A DNA stretch of 5,710 nt from an uncultured Methylococcaceae bacterium (GTDB lineage: Bacteria > Pseudomonadota > Gammaproteobacteria > Methylococcales > Methylomonadaceae), in assembly GCA_913009515.1 (NCBI GenBank), contig CAJVYO010000120.1, positions 1 to 5,710 of the forward strand. Direction: 5' to 3'. Shown one piece after another: positions 1 through 5,415 of the stretch (position 1 is the stretch's first letter; each line of letters starts with the position of its first letter). A program made the position numbers and the translations under genes. The notes under the pieces are model-generated. The model was not told the DNA's origin. It did no database searches and saw only the letters and a program-made list of their open reading frames with translations.

Positions 1-59
1 TCGCTGTTACGCTGATGGGTTTCAGGGCTAGTGCGTGAAGGGGCTTGAATCGATGACAT
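1..59 (-). CDS. lipA: Lipoyl synthase LipA, N-terminal fragment (cut by window edge)
   Basis: An open frame starts with ATG at 59-57 and runs off the left edge. The visible residues are MSSIQAPSRTSPETHQRNS. This is the variable, uninformative N-terminus, before any radical-SAM cysteine motif, so no family motif can be seen. The assignment rests on position: lipA directly follows lipB in the ybeD-lipB-lipA order of many gammaproteobacteria. A TTAGG ribosome-binding site six bases before the ATG, and a 30-bp gap after the lipB stop, support a real start. LipA is a cytosolic radical-SAM iron-sulfur enzyme that inserts two sulfurs into protein-bound octanoyl groups to make lipoyl groups, the step after LipB. 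Any other gene could in principle start here, but synteny makes lipA by far the likeliest. Confidence 0.62.
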   Translation of the reverse strand, partial: MSSIQAPSRTSPETHQRNS

Positions 60-65
60 AAAATA

Positions 66-70
66 CCTAA
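66..70 (-). promoter_or_regulatory. Ribosome-binding site of the probable lipA
   Basis: TTAGG on the minus strand, with six bases between it and the ATG at 59. It is one of the few recognisable Shine-Dalgarno matches in the window and supports the start chosen for the edge-truncated reading frame. Confidence 0.5.
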
Positions 71-89
71 GAAATATGAAAATGAAAAA

Positions 90-674
90 TCATCTATTTT
101 CTAAGGCTTGAAGAATAGATTGGACAACGGGCACGGCAAGTTCGACATTTTTAATATTAACCGCATAATCTTTTAATTGCGTCACTTGTAAGCCGTGATA
201 ACCACAGGGATTGATAAACTGAAACGGTGTTAAATCCATCGCATTATTTAAACTGAGTCCATGATAACTACAACCTTTTTTAATACGCAAACCCACCGAA
301 CCTATTTTTTTGTTATCAATATAAACACCCGGTGCATCGGCTTTAGCTTTCGCCTGTAAACCATACTGTGCCAAGGTATCAATCATCGCATCTTCTAAAA
401 TAGACACTAATTCACGAATATTAACCCCCCGTCGTTTAATATCAATTAAGCTGTAAATAATTAATTGCCCCGGAGCATGATAGGTAATTTGTCCGCCTCT
501 ATCTGTATCCACAACAGGAATATCGGTAGGCTGTAATAAATGTTCCGGCTGACTATTTAAACCCTGCGTAAAAACAGCAGGATGTTCTACAACCCAAATT
601 TCATCAGCCGTTGACTCATCACGTTGTAAAGTGAAATCCTGCATGGCTTGCCAACATGTTTGATAATCCTGCAA
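90..674 (-). CDS. lipB: Octanoyltransferase LipB (true start probably further upstream)
   Basis: LipB moves the octanoyl group from octanoyl-acyl carrier protein to the lipoyl domains of 2-oxoacid dehydrogenases and to GcvH in the cytosol. Numbered from the TTG at 674, the protein shows WVVEHPAVFTQG (27-38), the family block DRGGQITYHAPGQ (58-70), ADAPGVYIDNKKIGS with the active-site lysine K123, and INPCG with the catalytic cysteine C157. The K-to-C spacing of 34 equals that of E. coli LipB (K135/C169, from memory). The middle Gly of the usual YHGPGQ is Ala here. TTG is the only conventional start codon in reach, but it cuts into the conserved segment: the frame continues upstream as CQIRRLG, matching the VRHLGLQ region of E. 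coli LipB. The stated start is therefore a minimum. The gene follows ybeD and precedes lipA, so it is probably translationally coupled to ybeD. Confidence 0.93.
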   Translation of the reverse strand: MQDYQTCWQAMQDFTLQRDESTADEIWVVEHPAVFTQGLNSQPEHLLQPTDIPVVDTDRGGQITYHAPGQLIIYSLIDIKRRGVNIRELVSILEDAMIDTLAQYGLQAKAKADAPGVYIDNKKIGSVGLRIKKGCSYHGLSLNNAMDLTPFQFINPCGYHGLQVTQLKDYAVNIKNVELAVPVVQSILQALENR

Positions 675-704
675 GCCTAAACGTCGAATTTGACACGCTA
701 TAAT
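675..704 (-). other. In-frame upstream extension of lipB without ATG, GTG or TTG
   Basis: Reading upstream of the TTG at 674 in the lipB frame gives ATT ATA GCG TGT CAA ATT CGA CGT TTA GGC, i.e. IIACQIRRLG, which looks like the normal first strand of LipB. Further upstream, at least to 722, the frame stays open but has no conventional start codon. An ATT at 704-702 lies four bases after a GGTGA that could pair with 16S rRNA, and it overlaps the end of ybeD (stop 700-698). Alternatively, the ybeD-frame ATG at 709-707 would join this frame if one base were added between 706 and 705. Which of these is real cannot be decided from the sequence alone. Confidence 0.55.
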
Positions 705-973
705 GACATCACCACATGCGGACAGGCATTTATATCAGTATAAATGGCATCAAGTTGGGCTTTACTTTGTGCCTCAATATTCACAGTCACTGATATAAAT
801 TTACCACCTTTACTTTCTTTGGTGGTTACCGCTCCTTCGTGTAAATCATCAACATGACGGCGTACAATTTCGACAATAATACCATCTAAATCAGGGACAT
901 TACGCCCCATCGCTTTAATCGGAAAATGGCAAGGAAACTCCCAAATTAATTCGGTATCGGCTGTCGAGGTCAT
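698..973 (-). CDS. ybeD: YbeD-family DUF493 protein
   Basis: A small acidic-to-neutral protein of 91 residues, close to the length of E. coli YbeD (87). It has the DUF493 pattern: an N-terminal strand WEFPCHFPIKAMG (11-23), a helix with VEIVRRH (34-40), a GGKFISVTVNI strand (56-66) and the closing PHVVMSL. The family adopts a small ferredoxin-like alpha-beta fold. Its biochemical role is not established; it is known mainly for its conserved place beside lipB and dacA. There is no signal peptide, so it should be cytosolic. The ATG start overlaps the TGA stop of the aminotransferase gene by four bases (ATGA), so translation is probably coupled. Its own 3' end overlaps the likely true start region of lipB. 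Confidence 0.9.
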   Translation of the reverse strand: MTSTADTELIWEFPCHFPIKAMGRNVPDLDGIIVEIVRRHVDDLHEGAVTTKESKGGKFISVTVNIEAQSKAQLDAIYTDINACPHVVMSL

Positions 974-1809
974 GATACGACTCGTTTAGTGTGTTGAAAT
1001 AATGTATTCATCCTGTGCCAAACCGTGCCTATTTCTCCCGTACCAACGACTTTATTATTTAATTGGATAACCGGCAATATTTCTTTAGTTGAACTGGTGA
1101 GCCAAATTTCACTGGCTTGTAATAATGCTGTTTCAGTAATCGGCTGCTCCACACAAGCCATATTATTATCCTGTGCTAATTGAATAATCACTTCACGGGT
1201 AATACCCGCGAGAATATCAGCATTTTTTGGCGGTGTAATTAAAATATTATCCAGCACAATAAATAAATTACTCGCTGCCCCTTCGATGGCATAGCCGTCT
1301 TTAATTAAAATAGCTTCTGCACAGTTCTGTTCTACCGCTTGCTGACGTAATAATACATTCGCCAATAAAGTAGTGGCTTTAATATTGCACAACTGCCAAC
1401 GCATATCATCTAAGGTAATCGCACTCACACCTTCAAGCTTTTCAACTAAAGGAATCGGCGAACACATCGCAAAAATAGTTGGTTCAATTTGTGCAGGAAA
1501 AGCATGGTCACGTTTCTCCGCAACGCCACGCGTAATCTGTAAATAAATATATTGAGCATCACCTTCAATCAACAAAGGCTCTAAAATCGCTTGCCACTGC
1601 GCTAAATCATAAGCCACGTCTAAGCGTATTGATTTTAAGCTATTATTTAAACGCTCAATGTGGGCTGCAAACTGAAATAATTGTCCCTGATAGGCAGGAA
1701 TCACTTCATAAACGCCATCACCAAATAAAAAGCCTCGATCTAATACCGATACTTTCGCTTCAGATAAAGGCAGATATTGTCCTTGTAAATAAACTTGTTT
1801 ATTATCCAT
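970..1809 (-). CDS. dat: D-amino-acid transaminase-like class IV aminotransferase
   Basis: A fold-type IV PLP enzyme of 279 residues, the usual length for D-alanine transaminases. Visible landmarks are DRGFLFGDGVYEV (24-36, with Y34), the D-enzyme-like block RGVAEKRDHAFP (94-105; R100 and H102 match the RxH pair that binds the substrate carboxylate in Bacillus D-amino-acid transaminase), NIKATTLLANVL (142-153) with the PLP-binding lysine K144, and EGAASNLF (176-183) with the cofactor glutamate E176. It would interconvert D-alanine plus 2-oxoglutarate with pyruvate plus D-glutamate in the cytosol. Two bases separate it from the dacC stop and it overlaps ybeD by four. I see no good Shine-Dalgarno, so coupling to dacC is likely. 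A branched-chain aminotransferase or aminodeoxychorismate lyase is the main alternative; the RxH motif and the neighbouring carboxypeptidase argue for D-amino acids. Confidence 0.85.
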   Translation of the reverse strand: MDNKQVYLQGQYLPLSEAKVSVLDRGFLFGDGVYEVIPAYQGQLFQFAAHIERLNNSLKSIRLDVAYDLAQWQAILEPLLIEGDAQYIYLQITRGVAEKRDHAFPAQIEPTIFAMCSPIPLVEKLEGVSAITLDDMRWQLCNIKATTLLANVLLRQQAVEQNCAEAILIKDGYAIEGAASNLFIVLDNILITPPKNADILAGITREVIIQLAQDNNMACVEQPITETALLQASEIWLTSSTKEILPVIQLNNKVVGTGEIGTVWHRMNTLFQHTKRVVS

Positions 1810-1811
1810 TA

Positions 1812-2987
1812 TTATTTCATTAGCATGAGAGCAGAATCATAGGTACGCTGTAAAAAGCTACCTTTTTCAACCGCTGTTAAAGCGACTAAGGGCTTAGACA
1901 CGACCACTTTATCACGCAACATCACATTAACGCGTCCTAAATCATCGCCTACCTGAATAGGCGCCATTAATTTCAAATCCACCTGTGTCGATGCTTGCAT
2001 TTCTTTATAGTGGCGGCGTGAAATGGTGACATATAAATCTTCGGCCAAGCCTAAATCAACTGTTTCTGTTGCTCCTTTCCAAACGCGTTCAGTGGCTAAC
2101 ACTTTGCCTGCATCATACAATTTATGCGTTTCAAAAAAACGAAAGCCATAATTTAATAAAGTTTGGCTTTCATTCGCACGTGCTGTTTTGCTATTTGTGC
2201 CTAATACGACAGAAACTAAACGCATATTTTGACGTTTTGCAGAGGCAATTAAACAATAACCCGCTTCATTAGTATGGCCTGTTTTAACCCCATCAACTGT
2301 CGCATCACGCCATAATAAAATATTACGATTCTTTTGCGTAATATTATTATAGGTAAACGACTTTTCCTTATCCCATTTATAATATTCAGGAAACTCTTTA
2401 ATTAAAGCACGCGTTAAAGTCGCTAAATCACGGGCAGTCGTATAATGTTCATTCGGTACAGGTAACCCCGTTGCATTAGCAAAATTAGAACTATGCATGC
2501 CTAAACGCTGTGCTTGTTGATTCATTAAATCAGCAAATGCACGTTCATCTCCGGCAATATGTTCAGCAATCGCCACACTGGCATCATTTCCTGACTGAAT
2601 AACGATACCTTTTAATAAATCTCTCACTAGCACCTGTTTATTTACTTCAATAAACATTTTAGACCCCGGTGTTCGCCATGCTTTTTCACTGACAGTTACT
2701 TTTTCATCAAGGCTTAAACGATTATGAGCGAGTTCACGAAAGGCAATATACACCGTCATAACTTTGGTTAAACTCGCCGGCGGCAAAACCTTATCAGCAT
2801 TATTTTCAGCTAAAATCACGCCACTATCAAAATCTTGCAAAATATAACTACTTGCCGCTAAGCGAGGTGCCGACGGAATTAAAATTTTCATTTCAGCCGC
2901 ATTAATACTTTTTAAAGGCAGCAACATCAATACTGTCACTATAAAAAAGAGAGCTGATAAACTATTAATCAAACGTTTTGAAATCAT
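1812..2987 (-). CDS. dacC: D-alanyl-D-alanine carboxypeptidase (PBP5/6 family)
   Basis: A low-molecular-mass penicillin-binding protein that removes the terminal D-alanine from peptidoglycan pentapeptides in the periplasm. The N-terminus is a signal peptide (hydrophobic core about 11-25, cleavage near INAAE at 31). The peptidase S11 motifs are all present: S72-L-T-K75 with the acylated serine, S132-G-N, and K235-T-G. A C-terminal PBP5-type beta domain spans about 285-375, followed by a short amphipathic tail (TYDSALMLMK) that fits peripheral attachment to the inner membrane. At 391 residues it has the family's normal length. It begins 36 bp after rlpA without a clear Shine-Dalgarno and is followed two bases later by the aminotransferase gene. 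The gene is called dacA or dacC in different species; the paralog cannot be fixed from this window. Confidence 0.95.
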   Translation of the reverse strand: MISKRLINSLSALFFIVTVLMLLPLKSINAAEMKILIPSAPRLAASSYILQDFDSGVILAENNADKVLPPASLTKVMTVYIAFRELAHNRLSLDEKVTVSEKAWRTPGSKMFIEVNKQVLVRDLLKGIVIQSGNDASVAIAEHIAGDERAFADLMNQQAQRLGMHSSNFANATGLPVPNEHYTTARDLATLTRALIKEFPEYYKWDKEKSFTYNNITQKNRNILLWRDATVDGVKTGHTNEAGYCLIASAKRQNMRLVSVVLGTNSKTARANESQTLLNYGFRFFETHKLYDAGKVLATERVWKGATETVDLGLAEDLYVTISRRHYKEMQASTQVDLKLMAPIQVGDDLGRVNVMLRDKVVVSKPLVALTAVEKGSFLQRTYDSALMLMK

Positions 2988-3023
2988 AAAATTAAGGCGA
3001 CAAGTGGTATGGAAAGAATAAAC

Positions 3024-3839
3024 TTATTCAGAAACAAAATGATAGCTTAACACACCAATCGTTTTTAATTTATTGATAATATCATCCGCTTCTTTTACTG
3101 AAAAAATAGGCCCTATTTGAACTTTATATAAACTTAAATCAGCGGTTTTATGTTCAATAATACGACTGCTGGTTAGACGTAATTTAGAAATTTTTTGCTG
3201 TAACGCATTCGCAGTTTTTTGCACCCCAAAAGCACCTACCTGCAAATAATGCTTTTCAGGTGGTTGGTCTGTCTGCGATTTAACAAGATTATCGGTATCC
3301 GCTTGTACCGCCTCTACTTCAACAAATCCGGTACCTGCTTTATCTAAACCTAATTTAATCGCGGCAACATAGGATAAATCAATAATACGATGCTCATGAA
3401 AAGGCCCTCTATCATTAACACGCACAATAATACTACGTTGATTATCTAAATTAGTCACTCGCACATAACTCGGAATCGGCAAGGTTTTATGTGCAGCACT
3501 CATGGCGTACATATCATAATCATCGCCAGTCGCAGTTTTTTTCGCATGAAATTTAGTGCCATACCATGAAGCAATGCCTTTTTCATGATAGCCCATGTTA
3601 GTTGGCAATACATGATATTGCTTACCTAAAACCGTATACACTTTAGGATTAACAGATGCTGACCAGGTTTCAAATTTAGGCACCGCATCTTTAATCGCAT
3701 CAATATCAACCGTAATGTGTTCAGGTCGACCATCTTTTATCTCAGGCTTTTTTTTAGGCGTTTCAGTACACGCGGTTAAAAAAACCATCACCGCATAAAT
3801 AAAAAATTTAATCCACATAAGCCTTTTTAATCGCTTCAC
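3024..3839 (-). CDS. rlpA: RlpA-type lipoprotein lytic transglycosylase (DPBB plus SPOR)
   Basis: The protein has a lipoprotein signal with lipobox LTAC (lipidated Cys24), a linker, an RlpA double-psi beta-barrel (about 86-178: GIASWYGTKFH, TATGDDYDM, SAAHKTLPIPSYVRVTN, VNDRGPF, IIDLSYVAA, GTGFVEV) and a C-terminal SPOR domain (about 197-270, starting HYLQVGAF) that in this family binds denuded glycan at the septum. P. aeruginosa RlpA cleaves stem-peptide-free glycan strands, and activity is inferred here by homology. Aligned to the residues I recall for that enzyme, D109, H117 and D143 are kept while the usual Glu of TxxGE is Asp106. The start is uncertain: GTG 3839 gives a basic KRLKRL n-region and a 32-bp overlap with mltB, while ATG 3818 has AAAAGG three bases before it and overlaps by 11 bp. 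Confidence 0.93.
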   Translation of the reverse strand: MKRLKRLMWIKFFIYAVMVFLTACTETPKKKPEIKDGRPEHITVDIDAIKDAVPKFETWSASVNPKVYTVLGKQYHVLPTNMGYHEKGIASWYGTKFHAKKTATGDDYDMYAMSAAHKTLPIPSYVRVTNLDNQRSIIVRVNDRGPFHEHRIIDLSYVAAIKLGLDKAGTGFVEVEAVQADTDNLVKSQTDQPPEKHYLQVGAFGVQKTANALQQKISKLRLTSSRIIEHKTADLSLYKVQIGPIFSVKEADDIINKLKTIGVLSYHFVSE

Positions 3840-4788
3840 TTAATTGAAAAACTGCCATCGCATATAAAGGGCTATGATTATAACGTGTTATCACATAAAA
3901 ATTAGTCAGTGCGACCCAAATATCATCATGATTTTCTTGTTCAAAACGCAAGACTTTAACCTTGGTTTTATCCGCTAACTTAGTGTTAAGTTTAATATTA
4001 AAACCAACTAATTGTTGAGCGGTGAAGTCAGGCTTCAGCCCTTTGGTTAACGCTTGTTTATATTTATCACCTTCAACAGTTGCTTTATAAACAATCGGTA
4101 AACCTTTTGACCAATGATGACGGGAAAAATAATTGGCAACACTACTAATCGCATCGGCAGGATTAGTCCAAATATCACGTTTAGCATCGCCTTCAAAATC
4201 AGCCGCATAACTACGATAACTACTCGGCATAAATTGTGGAATACCCATTGCCCCCGCATAAGAACCAACAGGCTCTAGCGGATTCATTTTTTCTTCACGC
4301 GATAAAATCAAAAAATGCTTTAATTCACTTAAGAAAAACTTGCTGCGTTTAGGATAAGTAAAACCTAAAGTACTTAAGGCATCAATCACACGATAACCAC
4401 CGGTACGCTGACCATATAAAGTTTCAACACCAATAATTGCCACCATAATTTCTTCAGGAATACCGTATTGTGCGGATACTTTTTCTAAGGTCTGCTTATT
4501 TTCCTGCCAAAACTTAACCCCCTCATTAATCCGCGTATCACCTAAAAATATTTTACGGTATTTATGCCACGGCATTCCTTCAGCTGGACGGGTAATGGCT
4601 TTAATAATACTCGGCTTAATTTCCACCGATTTAAATAAGCTCGTTAAAGACTCTTTTTCAAATTTATGTTCTTTTACCATTTTATTGATAAAAGCATTGG
4701 TTTCTTTTTCAGGGGGTTGCTCTGCTTGCACCCCGCTACTTAAGACAACAGAAGAAGCCAATAATGAACTAATAAAAAATTTACGCAT
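3808..4788 (-). CDS. mltB: Lytic murein transglycosylase B, periplasmic
   Basis: It cleaves the MurNAc-GlcNAc bond of peptidoglycan to give 1,6-anhydro products. The 326-residue protein has the SLT_2/MltB fold signatures: the catalytic E122 in GVETLYGQRTGG (120-131), the YAGAMGIPQFMPSSY block (177-191), DIWTNPADAISSVANYF (205-221) and the closing NFYVITRYNHSPLYAMAV (296-313). The signal peptide (1-22) ends in an SGVQA-E signal peptidase I site. There is no cysteine anywhere, so unlike E. coli and Pseudomonas MltB lipoproteins this form should be soluble in the periplasm. The gene starts only eight bases after the hicB stop, with no recognisable Shine-Dalgarno, and overlaps rlpA at its 3' end. 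The tight spacing suggests transcription continuing from the hicAB genes or a promoter inside hicB that I cannot identify. Confidence 0.94.
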   Translation of the reverse strand: MRKFFISSLLASSVVLSSGVQAEQPPEKETNAFINKMVKEHKFEKESLTSLFKSVEIKPSIIKAITRPAEGMPWHKYRKIFLGDTRINEGVKFWQENKQTLEKVSAQYGIPEEIMVAIIGVETLYGQRTGGYRVIDALSTLGFTYPKRSKFFLSELKHFLILSREEKMNPLEPVGSYAGAMGIPQFMPSSYRSYAADFEGDAKRDIWTNPADAISSVANYFSRHHWSKGLPIVYKATVEGDKYKQALTKGLKPDFTAQQLVGFNIKLNTKLADKTKVKVLRFEQENHDDIWVALTNFYVITRYNHSPLYAMAVFQLSEAIKKAYVD

Positions 4789-4796
4789 AATATAAT

Positions 4797-5126
4797 TTAA
4801 TGTCCTAGAAAAAGCGTTTCATCAAGTTTTTGACTCACAAAAGCATTCAAACTTAACCCCGCTTGTTTTGCTTTAATATATAAATTTCGGTGTAACTCAG
4901 GCTTAATCCGCATCACAAATTGCCCCGAAAAAGGTTTTTCTGCTGGTTTGTTTTCTAACTGACAATCTTCAATATAATCATCAACTACCGATTGAAATGC
5001 TTGCTTTATTTCTTGAATATCCTTCCCATCAAACACCAAAATATCACGGGTATTAATCACTTCACCAATAAAAGTTTCATCTTCATCGCTATATTTTATA
5101 ATTGCTTCATAACCTTTATATTTCAT
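4797..5126 (-). CDS. hicB: HicB-family antitoxin
   Basis: The partner of the HicA-like toxin encoded just upstream. The 109-residue protein has the HicB N-terminal fold (about 1-60: MKYKGYEAIIKYSDEDETFIGEV, then a helix with QAFQSVVDDYIEDC) that in the family covers the toxin. A C-terminal ribbon-helix-helix-like segment follows (about 68-104: SGQFVMRIKPELHRNL, KQAGLSLNAFVSQKL) that should bind operator DNA as a dimer. It starts at ATG 5126, overlapping the hicA stop by four bases (ATGA), with AAGG nine bases upstream. HicB usually represses its own operon, and the palindrome at 5383-5407 is the obvious candidate target. The length is normal for HicB variants with an RHH tail, and the gene looks intact. 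It is followed after eight bases by mltB. Confidence 0.92.
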   Translation of the reverse strand: MKYKGYEAIIKYSDEDETFIGEVINTRDILVFDGKDIQEIKQAFQSVVDDYIEDCQLENKPAEKPFSGQFVMRIKPELHRNLYIKAKQAGLSLNAFVSQKLDETLFLGH

Positions 5127-5377
5127 ATTTCGATACCTTGCTCCAAAAATAACCGACGAATCGCTCGTATTTGATAAGGTTTTAATTCTTTTTGTGGATG
5201 AGGCGTATGAATATTTAAAGACTGTTCGCCTAAAATAATCCTCACCCTTGAGCCATTACCTTGAATAACTCGCCCCTGAAAACCGCTAATTAAACTTTCA
5301 ACATCTGTCCATTTAATATTTTTTTTAACAGGATTCCAATATAAATCAGCTAATATTTTCTTTTGCTTTGCATTCAT
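5123..5377 (-). CDS. hicA: HicA-family toxin (mRNA interferase), GSRVR variant
   Basis: A short basic protein of 84 residues that precedes hicB in the toxin-first order usual for hicAB. It shows IKWTDVESLISGF (21-33), GNGSRVRII (40-48), IHTPHPQKEL (56-65) and a basic C-terminal helix AIRRLFLEQGI (72-82). This matches a HicA subgroup with GSRVR and FHRPHP-like motifs. HicA toxins are dsRBD-fold ribonucleases that cut mRNA and tmRNA. The classic GSH(H) histidine is replaced here by the GSR arginine, leaving H57 and H60 as the only histidines, so catalysis is uncertain. The ATG at 5377 lies five bases after the 11-bp inverted repeat, and no clear Shine-Dalgarno is visible. The frame is complete. 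Identity as HicA is firm from the paired hicB; activity is inference. Confidence 0.88.
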   Translation of the reverse strand: MNAKQKKILADLYWNPVKKNIKWTDVESLISGFQGRVIQGNGSRVRIILGEQSLNIHTPHPQKELKPYQIRAIRRLFLEQGIEI

Positions 5378-5382
5378 TCAAC

Positions 5383-5407
5383 AATGATACTGTAAAACAG
5401 TATCATT
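5383..5407. promoter_or_regulatory. Perfect inverted repeat, candidate HicB operator
   Basis: Two 11-base arms, AATGATACTGT and its exact reverse complement ACAGTATCATT, flank a 3-base AAA (TTT on the minus strand). The repeat sits in the 38-bp gap between the lpdA stop and hicA, ending five bases before the hicA ATG. No T-run follows on either strand, which argues against an intrinsic terminator. Two-fold symmetry next to a toxin-antitoxin operon whose antitoxin has a ribbon-helix-helix tail suggests an autoregulatory operator. In RNA the same sequence would fold into a hairpin covering the hicA leader, so an effect on translation is also possible. A GATAAT at 5410-5405 could serve as a -10 box overlapping the repeat, but no matching -35 box is apparent. 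Confidence 0.7.
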
Positions 5408-5415
5408 ATCGACCC

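Noticed and set aside
1629..1823. Plus-strand open frame of 64 codons
   Set aside because: It lies wholly over the aminotransferase gene and the dacC end, shows no family motif, and is best explained as an antisense shadow.
2069..2272. Plus-strand open frame of 67 codons inside dacC
   Set aside because: It is antisense to well-conserved PBP5 sequence including the region just after KTG. Its composition is that of a shadow frame.
4047..4268. Minus-strand open frame of 73 codons inside mltB
   Set aside because: It is an alternate frame of the conserved MltB catalytic region with no domain likeness.
4595..4795. Plus-strand open frame opposite the mltB 5' end
   Set aside because: It is the antisense of the MltB signal peptide and N-terminus. 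The hydrophobic look is a by-product of AT-rich codons.
4789..4860. Possible mltB promoter (TATATT just before the ATG, TTGATG further upstream in hicB)
   Set aside because: The TATATT would leave no leader and has no -35 box at the right spacing; the TTGATG pairs only with a poor -10 (CATTAA). In AT-rich DNA such matches are expected by chance.
4992..5174. Plus-strand hydrophobic open frame opposite hicB and hicA
   Set aside because: It is antisense to the hicAB junction and has no start context or family likeness. An antisense small membrane peptide cannot be supported.
5383..5407. Inverted repeat read as an intrinsic terminator for lpdA
   Set aside because: The stem is AT-rich and no run of T follows it on either strand, so the usual terminator pattern is missing. 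An operator or leader hairpin fits better.
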